Positions 34,526 through 43,478 of a stretch of DNA of 64,000 nt are shown one piece after another (positions within the stretch are counted from its first letter, which is position 1; each line of letters starts with the position of its first letter). The position numbers were made by a program, and so were the translations under genes. A model generated the notes under the pieces. The model was not told where the DNA came from, did not search any database, and saw nothing but the letters and a program-made list of their open reading frames with translations. The stretch lies in contig CAWIAX010000002.1 of assembly GCA_963834305.1 (NCBI GenBank), positions 124,001 through 188,000 on the forward strand, given 5' to 3'. This stretch comes from JACCXG01 sp963834305. GTDB taxonomy: Bacteria; Acidobacteriota; Vicinamibacteria; Vicinamibacterales; 2-12-FULL-66-21.

Positions 34526-35399
34526 TCTAGCGGTAGCCGCGCTGCATGGCGGCCGCGTCGAGCGGCAGCGTGGCGACCGAATCGACGGCCGGCATCACCG
34601 GCCGCGCCGCACGCCGTGGCGTCGTAGGCCTTGAGGTAGCGCTCGCAGACGTCGCAGGCAGACAGGCGATAGCGCCCGTCGCGGCTCGCGAACGAGGTGA
34701 TCTTCGAGCGGTCGGGATTGAGGCAGAACGGGCACGTCAGCTGGTCGAACCGCCAACGGGCGAGGCAGCGGCCGCAGATCAGCAAGCGATCGGCGGCCGG
34801 GGTGATGACGGCGAGGTCGGGCTCGCCGCCGCAGAGCGGGCAGGAGCCGCGCGGCCAGCCGATGCAGGTCGAGCCGCGCCAGGACGGCATCGGCGGCCCG
34901 CGTCAGGAACGGCCGCATCGCCTGCAGCAGGACGGTCTGCAGGCCCGTGACCACCTCGGTGCTGCGCTCGCCGCCGCGGCCCTCGATACCAGGATCGGAC
35001 GACGGCCGGGAGCTGCTCGGCGTCGCGGGTCACCGATTCGACCTGGCGGAGGTCGCCCTGGTCCAGCGCCTCGTGGGTCCGCATGGCGGCGCCGACGGCG
35101 CGGATCAGGAAGCGCAGGTCGCTCCACTCGATCTTCAGGTGATCGAACTGCAGGATGGGTCCAGCCTGGAGCAGGCTCGACAGGTACGCGGGGTCGAGCC
35201 GGATGGCCGGCAGCGGCACGCGCGCCTGGACGCGCCGCTGCAGCTGGAGGAGCTCGATCTGGAGGTCAACGGCGGAGGCCAGGTCCGGCTGCTCTTCCTT
35301 GAGCTGGCGCAGCTCGAGGATCTCGCGCGGTTCTGAGCGGGACGGCTGAGCTTCGACCACGAGTGATTGTCTCCGCGGCACGCGCCGGCGGATCGCCAT
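34526..35399 (-). CDS. fdhE: FdhE-like formate dehydrogenase accessory protein
   Basis: About 290 residues across three indels (near 34600, 34870 and 34980). The C-terminal half has the four paired Cys motifs of FdhE: CPLCGG, CGRC, CPFC and CDVC, which bind iron or zinc. The N-terminal half is helical (PREILELRQLKEEQPDLASA). FdhE assists maturation of formate dehydrogenase; none is encoded in this window. It is divergent from glgA with about 70 bp between starts. Confidence 0.8.
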
Positions 35400-35467
35400 A
35401 TGGTTCGGGTCGGGTGGGATGGTACACTCAGGGTTTTGCGCGTGACCCCTCAACGCGCCCTGGATCA

Positions 35468-37367
35468 ATGGCCAAGAAAAGCTCGAAACCCCAAGACCCC
35501 CGCGACAAGCCCGCTTCCTCCCGCAAGAGCGCTCCCGCACCGCCGGGTCCCCGGCTCGTGAAATCCCCCGCGGCCGCATCCCGCAAACCGGCCACGCCCG
35601 GGCGAGCGGCGGCAGGTCCCGACCCGGCGGCCCGAAAGACCACGCCGCGCCAGGAGACGCCGTCCGCCACCGCCGGAACCCGGCCATCCAGCCCGGTGCA
35701 GGCGCGTCCCAAGGCGAGGCCGCCCGCCGCGGCGGGCACGCGAGCCGGGACGAGCAAGCGAGCCGAGACGAGCGCGCGGGTCGAGACGGAAAAGACAGCT
35801 CCCGCCGCGCGGAAGGTCCCGGCCGGGAAGAACCCGAAGGCCGAGAAGCCAAAGGTCGTCACGAAGGCCAGGGCCGCCGGCCCAACGCTGCACATCGTCA
35901 TGGTCGCCTCGGAAGCGCACCCCTTCGCGACCTCCGGCGGGCTGTCCGAGGTGGTGACCTCGCTGTCGGATGCCCTGGGCCGCCTGGGACACCGGATCAC
36001 CCTCATCCTTCCGAAATATGGCCGCAACACCCGGCGTGCCCCGCATGCCGGTCCGCAGTCCGCGGCGTCCGGCGCGGCAGTCCTCGACCATCAGGCCGCC
36101 ATCGACCTCAACGGCCGGACGCAGCACGTGGGATTCCTCCGGCAGCCGCTGAGCGATCGGATCACCGCCGTGTTCGTCGATGCGCCGGAGCTGTTCGATC
36201 GCGACGGCCTCTATGGCACCGCCGACGGGGACTACCCGGACAACGCCTACCGGTTCGCCGTGCTGAGCCGCGCCGCGCTCGAATACGCTGCGGCTGCGCG
36301 GCGAGCGCCCGTCGGTCATTCACGCCCACGACTGGCAGGCCGGCCTGGTGCCCGCCTATCAGAAGATGCTGTTCTCGGACGACCCGGTCGTTGGCGGCGT
36401 CCCCGCGGTGTTCACCATCCACAACCTGGCGTTCCAGGGCATCTTTCCCGCCGCCGTGCTGCCCGACATCGGGCTGCCCCGGGAGGTGTTGCACGTGCAC
36501 GCGATGGAGTACTGGGGCCGCATCTCCTACCTCAAGGCGGGCATCAACTTCAGCGAGCGGATCATCACGGTCAGCCCGACCTACGCGCGGGAAGTGGTCG
36601 CGCCGGAGACCGGCTTCGGCTTCGACGGTGTGCTGCGGCGGCGGCAGGCGGACTTCAGCGGGATCCTGAACGGCATCGATACCGCCCGCTGGAACCCGGC
36701 TGCCGACACGTTCCTGCCGGCGACCTACAGCGCCGCCGACCCGGCGGCCAAGGTGGAGTCGAAGCGGGCGGTGCTCGAGGCGATGCGGCTGCCGGCGGAC
36801 GGCGAGGCGCTGCGCCGTCCGCTCGTCGGCCTGGTGTCGCGGCTGACGGACCAGAAGGGCTTCGATCTGCTGGCCGCGGCAGCCGACGAGCTCATGCGGC
36901 TCGATGCGGCCTGGGTCATGCTAGGAAATGGAGAGCGGCGGCACGAGGAGTTCTGGACGAGCCTGGCGGCCCACCATCCGGACCGCGTGGGGGTGACGAT
37001 CGGCTACGACGAGCGGCTCGAGCATCTCATCGAGGCGGGGGCGGACCTGTTCCTGATGCCGTCGCGGTTCGAGCCCTGCGGGCTCAACCAGCTGAACAGC
37101 CTCCGCTACGGCACCGTCCCGGTCGTCCGTGCGACCGGCGGCCTGAACGATACGGTCGAGGATGCGGGGGCGGACGGGGGGCGGGGCACCGGGTTCACCT
37201 TCGCGGACTACACCCCCGGCGCGCTCGTCGCGGCGGTGCAGCGGGCGCTGGCGGCCTACCGGACGCCGGCGCTGTGGCGGACGATCCAGCGGAACGGAAT
37301 GGCCCGGGATTTCTCCTGGGACGTTCCTGCCCGCGAGTATGTCAAAGTGTATAGCGCAGTTTCTTGA
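35468..37367 (+). CDS. glgA: Glycogen/starch synthase (GT5) with basic N-terminal extension
   Basis: About 632 residues after removing one inserted base near 36289. Residues 1-135 are a low-complexity Lys/Ala/Pro/Arg extension not found in standard GlgA (about 480 residues). The GT5 catalytic part begins LHIVMVASEAHPFATSGGLS: the usual Lys of the KxGG glucan-synthase motif is Ser/Thr here. Then DWQAGLVPAYQK, ITVSPTYAREV, LVSRLTDQKGFDLL (ADP-glucose site) and SRFEPCGLNQLNSLRYGTVP follow. It extends alpha-1,4-glucan from ADP-glucose. A TACACT box is at 35423. trxA and trxB follow on the same strand. Confidence 0.92.
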
Positions 37368-37380
37368 GGGGCATCCAACT

Positions 37381-37713
37381 ATGGCTTCCGAGCACGTCCA
37401 GACACTCACCGACGCGAATTTCGAGACCACCGTCAACCAGACACCCCAGCCCGTCCTCGTGGATTTCTGGGCGGAATGGTGCGGCCCGTGCCGGCGCCTC
37501 GCGCCGACGGTGGATGAACTGGCCAACGACTACGACGGCAAGGTGCTCGTCGGCAAGATGAACGTGGACGAGAACCCGGCCACGCCGATGCGGTTCAGCA
37601 TCCGCGGCATCCCGACGCTGCTGCTGTTCAAGGGCGGGCAGCTGGTCGAGCAGGTCGTCGGGCTGGCCGACAAGGACTCGCTCAAGAAGCTCCTCGACAA
37701 GCACGTCGGCTGA
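37381..37713 (+). CDS. trxA: Thioredoxin
   Basis: 110 residues. The active site is WCGPC at about 33-37, preceded by VLVDFWAE and followed by the cis-Pro segment IRGIPTLLLFKGG, all canonical. It is a small cytoplasmic disulfide reductase that will be recycled by the reductase encoded eight bases downstream. GAGGGGC precedes the ATG by about nine bases. Confidence 0.97.
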   Translation: MASEHVQTLTDANFETTVNQTPQPVLVDFWAEWCGPCRRLAPTVDELANDYDGKVLVGKMNVDENPATPMRFSIRGIPTLLLFKGGQLVEQVVGLADKDSLKKLLDKHVG

Positions 37714-37721
37714 TTGGGCTC

Positions 37722-38680
37722 ATGGCTGCACGGAACGTCATCATCATCGGTTCCGGCCCGGCCGGCCTGACCGCCGCCCTGTATTCCGCCCGCGCCAACC
37801 TCTCGCCGCTGGTCATCGAGGGGCTCGAAGCCGGCGGTCAGCTCATGCTGACCACGCTGGTCGAGAACTGGCCGGGCAACAAGGACGGCATCATGGGGCC
37901 CGAGCTGATGGCGGAGATCCGCGCGCAGTCAGAGCGGTTCGGCGCCGAGATCATCCGCGGGCACGTGACGCGGGTCGACCTGTCGCAGCGGCCGTTCCGC
38001 GTGATCACCGCCGACGAGGAGTACACCTGCCGCACCCTGATCATCGCGACCGGCGCCTCGGCGCGGCTGCTCGGGCTGCCGTCGGAGCGCACCCTCATGG
38101 GCCACGGCGTGTCGACGTGCGCCACCTGCGACGGTTATTTCTTCCGCGGCAAGCCGATCGCCGTCGTCGGCGGGGGAGACACGGCGATGGAGGAGGCGAT
38201 CTTCCTGACGCGCTTCGCGTCGCACGTCACGGTCATCCACCGGCGGGAATCGCTGCGCGCGTCGAAGATCATGCAGGACAAGGCGTTCGCCAACCCGAAG
38301 ATCTCCTTCGAGTGGAACACCGAGATCGAGGAGATCAAGGACGTCGGGAAGGGGGCCGTCACCGCCGCGGCCCTGCTCAACACGCAGACCGGCGAGCGCA
38401 AGGACCTGCCGGTGGAGGGCGTGTTCATCGCGATCGGCCACATCCCCGAACACCGACCCTGTTCACCGGGCAGCTCGAGATGGACGCCAACGGCTACATC
38501 TGCACCCACGACGGCACCCGCACCAAGGTGCCCGGCGTGTTCGCGTGCGGCGACGTCCAGGACCACATCTACCGGCAGGCGATCACGGCCGCAGGCTCCG
38601 GCTGCATGGCCGCGATCGACGCGGAGAAATACCTGGAAGGCGTCCCGCAGCACCTCGGCGAAGCGGAAGTCCACGCCTGA
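37722..38680 (+). CDS. trxB: Thioredoxin reductase
   Basis: About 318 residues with two extra C bases (near 38445 and 38458) that disturb the frame. IIIGSGPAGLTAALYSARA is the FAD fold, STCATCDGYFF holds the redox Cys133/Cys136 pair, VVGGGDTAMEEA is the NADPH fold, and GVFACGDVQD is the C-terminal FAD motif. It reduces thioredoxin with NADPH. It is adjacent to trxA, and its stop lies four bases from the convergent mnmA stop. Confidence 0.96.
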
Positions 38681-38684
38681 CGGG

Positions 38685-39824
38685 CTACTCGATCCAGCCG
38701 CCGCCGAGCACGACCTCGCCGTCGTAGAACACGACCGCCTGCCCGGGCGCCACTGCGTGCTGGGGCTCGTCGAACGTGGCCTCGACCCGGGAGTCGGCCA
38801 GGGCTGTCACCGTGACCGCGGCCTCGCGGTGGCGGTGTCGGATCTGCGCCGTCGCGCGGGTGCCCGGAGGGGGAGGGGCGCCGGCAATCCAGTTGACCCC
38901 TGACGCCGACAGCTGCATGCGCTCGAGCGCCTCGCGCGGGCCGACCGTGACCGAGCTCGTTCCGGCGTCGATGCCCACCACATACAGCCGGACCGGCGAC
39001 GACAGGCGCAGGCCCTTGCGCTGGCCGACGGTGAAGTGGTGGACGCCGTCGTGGGTGCCGACCACCCGGCCGCTGGTGTCGCGGATCGCGCCGGCGGAGG
39101 GGCTGGCGCCGTGGCGCTCGAGGAACGTCGCGTGGTCGCCATCCGCCACGAAGCAGATCTCGTGGCTGTCGGGCTTCTCGGCGACCGCCAGCCCGAGCTC
39201 GCGGGCGAGGTCCCGGACGGCCGGCTTGTCGAGTGCACCCACCGGGAACATCGCATGGGCCAGCTGCGCCTGGGTGAGCGTGAACAGGAAGTAGGACTGA
39301 TCCTTGGACGGATCCACGCCGCGCTTGAGCACGAAGCCGTCCGCCGTGCGCTCGACCCGCGCGTAATGGCCGGTCGCGACGAACTCGGCGCCGAGGCCCT
39401 CGGCGCGTCCCGCCAGCGTCGCGAACTTCAGGTCGCCGTTGCAGTGCACGCAGGGAATCGGCGTCCGGCCGGCGCTGTACTCGCGGATGAAGTTCGACAC
39501 CACGGTCTCGTCGAACTGCCGCTCGAAGTTCACGATGTAATGGGGAATGCCGAGGCTGGCGGCCACGCGGCGGGCGTCGTGGAGGTCGTCGATCGTGCAG
39601 CAGCTGCCGAAGCGGACCGGCCCGTCGCCGGGCGACGCCGAATGCCCGTCGCCGCGCGACGCCGAGTGCCCGTCGCTGCGTGACGCCGAGTGCCCGTCGC
39701 TGCGCGACGCCGAATGATCGTACAGCTGCATGGACAGGCCGATCACCTCGTGCCCGTCCCGCGCCAGCAGCGCCGCGGCCACTGACGAGTCCACGCCGCC
39801 GGACATTGCCACCACTACACGCAT
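38685..39824 (-). CDS. mnmA: tRNA-specific 2-thiouridylase MnmA with an internal 8-residue repeat
   Basis: 379 residues, intact frame. The PP-loop ATPase motif AMSGGVDSSVAA opens the protein, CVHCNGDLKF carries the catalytic Cys, and HEICFVADGDH the second (persulfide) Cys. Uniquely, the loop after GLSMQLYD is expanded by four tandem copies of an octapeptide like GHSASRSD, encoded by 24-bp DNA repeats at about 39634-39720. MnmA thiolates the wobble uridine of tRNA Lys, Glu and Gln, using sulfur from a cysteine desulfurase, encoded 71 bp upstream here. Confidence 0.95.
   Translation of the reverse strand: MRVVVAMSGGVDSSVAAALLARDGHEVIGLSMQLYDHSASRSDGHSASRSDGHSASRGDGHSASPGDGPVRFGSCCTIDDLHDARRVAASLGIPHYIVNFERQFDETVVSNFIREYSAGRTPIPCVHCNGDLKFATLAGRAEGLGAEFVATGHYARVERTADGFVLKRGVDPSKDQSYFLFTLTQAQLAHAMFPVGALDKPAVRDLARELGLAVAEKPDSHEICFVADGDHATFLERHGASPSAGAIRDTSGRVVGTHDGVHHFTVGQRKGLRLSSPVRLYVVGIDAGTSSVTVGPREALERMQLSASGVNWIAGAPPPPGTRATAQIRHRHREAAVTVTALADSRVEATFDEPQHAVAPGQAVVFYDGEVVLGGGWIE
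39634..39722. repeat. 24-bp tandem repeats inside mnmA (about 3.7 copies)
   Basis: The unit GACGCCGAATGCCCGTCGCC plus four bases recurs at 39634, 39658, 39682 and 39706 with one to three changes per copy. It preserves frame and adds an octapeptide each time. It is a candidate variable-number repeat. Confidence 0.9.
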
Positions 39825-39895
39825 GTCGTCATTGCCTTACTGTGGCCTCACTGTGCCACGGCCGGCCGCGGCCTGGCCGATCCGGGCCGCAGGAA

Positions 39896-41053
39896 TCACC
39901 GCATCGCGGCCGTCAGGTTCCGCAGCTTCTGGACCGAGGCCGGCAGCTTCTCGAGCAGGTAGTCCACCTCCGCGTCGGTGTTCTCGCCACCCAGGCTGAA
40001 GCGGATGGAGTTCTGCGCGCGGTGCGTCGGCAGCCCCATCGCCCGCAGCACGTGCGACGGCTCGAGCGTCCCCGACGAGCAGGCCGCGCCGGTCGAGACC
40101 GCGATGCCCTCGAGGTCGAGGGCGATGAGGAGCGACTCGGCTTCGACCCGCTCGAAGCTGATGTTCGTCGTGTTGTAGACCCGCGGATCCCGGTCGCCGT
40201 TGACCATCGTCCCCGGCACGCGGGCGAGGATCTCCGACTCGAGCCGGTCCCGCAGCGCCGCCACGTGCGCCGCCTTCGCCGGCGCCTCGGTCCGGGCCAG
40301 CTGCGCGGCCGCGCCGAGGCCGGCAATGGCCGGCACGTTCTCGGTCCCGGCCCGCCGCGCCCGCTCGTGCTTGCCGCCGGTCAGGATCGGGACCATGCGG
40401 GTGCCGCGCCGGATCCACAGCGCGCCGGCCCCCTTGGGCCCGTTGAACTTGTGCGCCGAGAGCGCCAGCAGGTCCACGCCGAGCGCCCGGACGTCGACGG
40501 GAATCTTCCCGACGGTCTGCACCGCATCGGTATGGAAGAGCGCGCCATGGGCGCGGGCGATCCGGGCCAGCTCGGCGACCGGCTGGATGGTGCCGAGCTC
40601 GTTGTTGGCGTGCATCACCGACACCACGGCGGTCTGGCTCGTGATGGCCGCCTCGAGGGCCTCGGGCCGGACGATGCCCGTGGCGTCGACGGGGAGGAGG
40701 GTGGTCGTCCAGCCGCGCCGGGCGAGGGCCTTCAGGGTGACCAGGACCGCCTCGTGCTCGATGGCGCTGGCAATGAGGTGGCGGCGGCCGGTCGGCTCCA
40801 GCGCCTCGGCCGCCCCGCGCAGGGCGAAGTTGTCGGCCTCGGTCCCGCCGCTGGTGAACACAAGTTCTGACGGCTCCGCGCCGATAAGAGTGGCGACCGC
40901 GGTCCGGGCCTCGTCCAGCAGGGCTTTGGCCTGCTGGCCGAACCGGTGCACACTGGAGGCGTTCCCGAAGTCGTCGCGCAGCGCGCGCACCATGGCCTCG
41001 GCAACCGACGGGGCGACCGGGGTCGTGGCGTTGTGGTCGAAGTAGACGCGCAT
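39896..41053 (-). CDS. Cysteine desulfurase (NifS/IscS family)
   Basis: 385 residues, intact. It is a PLP enzyme with HNATTP at the start, the cofactor Lys at about 202 in SAHKFNGPKG and the substrate-attacking Cys at about 325 in GAACSSGTLEPS. It releases sulfur from cysteine as an enzyme persulfide. Lying immediately before mnmA it is the likely sulfur donor for tRNA thiolation, and may also serve Fe-S assembly. A TATGAT -10-like box lies 12 bases upstream of the ATG. Confidence 0.95.
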   Translation of the reverse strand: MRVYFDHNATTPVAPSVAEAMVRALRDDFGNASSVHRFGQQAKALLDEARTAVATLIGAEPSELVFTSGGTEADNFALRGAAEALEPTGRRHLIASAIEHEAVLVTLKALARRGWTTTLLPVDATGIVRPEALEAAITSQTAVVSVMHANNELGTIQPVAELARIARAHGALFHTDAVQTVGKIPVDVRALGVDLLALSAHKFNGPKGAGALWIRRGTRMVPILTGGKHERARRAGTENVPAIAGLGAAAQLARTEAPAKAAHVAALRDRLESEILARVPGTMVNGDRDPRVYNTTNISFERVEAESLLIALDLEGIAVSTGAACSSGTLEPSHVLRAMGLPTHRAQNSIRFSLGGENTDAEVDYLLEKLPASVQKLRNLTAAMR

Positions 41054-41103
41054 GGCTGATCTTCGATCATAGCACTGACGCTAACTCTTGGCAGCAAAAG
41101 GAC

Positions 41104-41133
41104 TAGACAGGGTCCGAGGGGAATTCGTATACT
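41104..41133 (+). promoter_or_regulatory. Promoter: TAGACA-18-TATACT
   Basis: TAGACA and TATACT are separated by 18 bases, about 70 bp upstream of the bactofilin ATG. This is a good sigma70-type match with one mismatch in each hexamer. Confidence 0.6.
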
Positions 41134-41202
41134 CCGGACAGCTGCGCCGGTGGAAGCGTCAGACACCCTGCGAAAGGTATTTCGGACACGTGGAGAGTGC
41201 AC

Positions 41203-41775
41203 ATGTGGAAACGGGATGAAGCGGTAAAGCCGGGCGGCGGGCCCACGCAGCCTGCGCCGGCCCCGGCGACGCCAACCCCCTCGCCGGCCGCTGAAGCGGC
41301 CCGGCCCCAACCGACCTCAGGCGTTGACACCCATCGCGGACTGGAGAAGAGCGTGAATATCGGCAAATCCGTGATCATCAAGGGCGAGCTGAACGGCAGC
41401 GAGGACCTGACGATTGAAGGCGCGGTCGAGGGCAAGATCGAGCTGCGCCAGAACGTCCTGACCATCGGGCCGAACGGCAAGATCAAGGCGCAGGTATTCG
41501 CGAAGTCCGTGGTGATCCTGGGCGAAGTGACCGGCAACGTGACCGCCTCGGAAAAGGTGGACATCCGGGACAACGGCTCGGTCGACGGCGACATCGCGGC
41601 GCCCCGGGTGGCGATTGCGGAAGGGGCGCATTTCCGCGGCAGCATCGACATGCAGCGGCCGGGCGGCGCCGGTGGCGCCGGCGGCGGCACCAAGGCCGAG
41701 AGCAAGCCGGAAGCGAAGGCGGCTCCTGCGCCGGCGGCTCCCGCCACGCCGACCCCGGTTCCCGCATCCCGGTAA
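41203..41775 (+). CDS. Bactofilin family cytoskeletal protein
   Basis: 190 residues. The central DUF583 beta-helix (about 45-155) shows repeated short hydrophobic strands separated by Gly: SVIIKGELNGSEDLTIEGAV, VEGKIELRQN, GEVTGNVTASEKVDIRDNGS and VDGDIAAPRVAIAEG. Both termini are Pro/Ala-rich and disordered, as is usual. Bactofilins polymerise without nucleotide and position cell-wall or polar machinery. GGAG precedes the ATG by seven bases. Confidence 0.93.
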   Translation: MWKRDEAVKPGGGPTQPAPAPATPTPSPAAEAARPQPTSGVDTHRGLEKSVNIGKSVIIKGELNGSEDLTIEGAVEGKIELRQNVLTIGPNGKIKAQVFAKSVVILGEVTGNVTASEKVDIRDNGSVDGDIAAPRVAIAEGAHFRGSIDMQRPGGAGGAGGGTKAESKPEAKAAPAPAAPATPTPVPASR

Positions 41776-41927
41776 CACCGGCCGCGGGGACGCGAGTCCA
41801 TCGGCATTCACAGGCGTGAGGTCCGGGTCATCGTCTTTCTGGAAGGCGCGCGCAGCGCCTTGCAGTGGACGGGATCCGGCCTGTCCGCCTGCGTCGCCGC
41901 TCGCATCCCGCCACCGGAACCACGCCG

Positions 41928-42578
41928 ATGCTGTCAGACCTGCTGAAATGGGGGCCCAAGCGCACCGAGCCGTCCGGGCGCGCCGGTGATGCCCCTGCGC
42001 CGCGCGACGAGCCCGTCGTGCCGTCGAAGGCGTTCCCCAAGCTCGTGGCCTCGCTGTCCCAGAAGGACGCGCCGGTGCTGCTCGATTTCGGCCCGGTCAT
42101 CGGCGCCAACGTCGCCTTCTGCGGCGAGCGCCTCGGCTGCAAGCTGTTCATCGAGGACCTGCTCGCCGACGTCGACCGCAACCTCCGCGCCGGCACGTCG
42201 GAGTCGCTGGCGGCGTCGCTCGACGCGCGGTTCGCGCATCCCGACGAGAGCATCGACGGGATCATCTGCTGGGACCTGTTCGATTTCCTCGACAAGGGGG
42301 CGGCCCACGCCCTGGCGCGGCGGATCGTCCGGCTGCTCAAGCCGGGGGGGGCCGTGATGGGCTTCTTCTGCACGACCGGCGTCGAGCGTGCCCCGTTCAC
42401 CAAGTACGAGATCGTGGACGAGCACACCTTGCGGCACCGCTACCATCCCGGCATCGGCGGGAAGAAGCACAGCCTGCCGAACCGCGACATCATCAAGATG
42501 TTCGACGGCCTGATCGTGGCGGATTCCTTCCTGCTCAAGAACAACACCCGGGAGATGCTGCTGCGCAAGAAAGCCTGA
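41928..42578 (+). CDS. SAM-dependent methyltransferase-like protein
   Basis: 216 residues. VLLDFGPVIGANVAFCGERL resembles SAM motif I in a degenerate form (Gly pattern partly lost), KLFIEDLLAD gives the acidic residue, and IDGIICWDLFDFL and RIVRLLKPGGAVMGFF match motifs for the fourth and fifth strands. The C-terminus ends LLRKKA. It follows bactofilin by about 150 bp. The substrate is unknown. An in-frame start further upstream is possible; no strong ribosome site marks 41928. Confidence 0.75.
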   Translation: MLSDLLKWGPKRTEPSGRAGDAPAPRDEPVVPSKAFPKLVASLSQKDAPVLLDFGPVIGANVAFCGERLGCKLFIEDLLADVDRNLRAGTSESLAASLDARFAHPDESIDGIICWDLFDFLDKGAAHALARRIVRLLKPGGAVMGFFCTTGVERAPFTKYEIVDEHTLRHRYHPGIGGKKHSLPNRDIIKMFDGLIVADSFLLKNNTREMLLRKKA

Positions 42579-42597
42579 CGCCGTGACGCCGGCGGGG

Positions 42598-43389
42598 TCA
42601 GGCGCTGCGCCGGACCTCGACCTGCGCTCCGCGATCGAGCTGGAGCCGCTCGGCTGCGCTCTCGGAGTTGGCGGCGAGCTCGAGGTGGTCGGTGCTGCCG
42701 AACAGCGCGCAGATTTCCCCGGGCTGGATGTCGGCATAGGTCGCCACCAGGCGGCCGACGGCATGCCCCCCGGCGCTCACCTGCACCGCCCCCGACCGCG
42801 ACGAGCCCTCGAACGTCCGGCGATCGATGTTCGTCACCAGATTGCCGAAGCGGTCGATCCGCAGCACCACGCCGCTGATCGCGGCGTCGTCGGTCTGCGG
42901 CAGCGGGATGTCGAGGCGGTGGTAGTCCGGTGCGGGACGGCCGAGCGCGGTCAGCTGGATGCCCTTGGCCAGCCAGCCGGCCGCCGGCGCGAAGCGATCC
43001 CGCCCCTCGAACGTCCGGCTCACCGTTGGCCGCGCGTAGCGCCGCTCCGTCAGCTCCACGATCTTCTTGGGCGTCCAGTCCCGCAGCACCGCCGTCAGCA
43101 CGCCGTTGTCCGGCGCCACGAAGCGGTAGTCGCCGGCCTCGGCGGCGATGCCGCGGCGGCTGCTGCCGACGCCCGGATCCACCACTGCGAGAAAAATGGT
43201 GCCGGCGGGGAAGTAGCGCGCGGCGGCCGCGAGCTGCAGCGCGCCGTCCAGGACGTCGTGGGGCGGGACATCGTGCGAGATGTCCACGAGTGTCGCGTCG
43301 GGGCAGATCGTCAGCATCACGCCCTTCATCGTGCCGGCGTAGTGATCCCGGGTGCCGAAGTCGCTCAGGAGCGCAATGACGGGCCGCAT
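42598..43389 (-). CDS. SAM hydroxide adenosyltransferase (DUF62, SAM hydrolase)
   Basis: 263 residues. The family signature opens ALLSDFGTRDHYAGTMKGVM, with DISHDVPPHDV, FLAVVDPGVGSSRRG and FVAPDNGVL, then the C-terminal barrel IDRFGNLVTNI. These enzymes split S-adenosylmethionine to adenosine and methionine. The ATG at 43389 has a TATTCT box only six bases upstream, suggesting a near-leaderless mRNA. The neighbour on the other side is a methyltransferase-like gene, converging on it. Confidence 0.92.
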   Translation of the reverse strand: MRPVIALLSDFGTRDHYAGTMKGVMLTICPDATLVDISHDVPPHDVLDGALQLAAAARYFPAGTIFLAVVDPGVGSSRRGIAAEAGDYRFVAPDNGVLTAVLRDWTPKKIVELTERRYARPTVSRTFEGRDRFAPAAGWLAKGIQLTALGRPAPDYHRLDIPLPQTDDAAISGVVLRIDRFGNLVTNIDRRTFEGSSRSGAVQVSAGGHAVGRLVATYADIQPGEICALFGSTDHLELAANSESAAERLQLDRGAQVEVRRSA

Positions 43390-43478
43390 GTCCCAAGAAT
43401 ACAGGAGAAGCGCGGCGGCCGCTCGCAGCGAATACAATTGCCCTTTCGCATCATTGCGGACGATCCGGGGGCGCCTTC

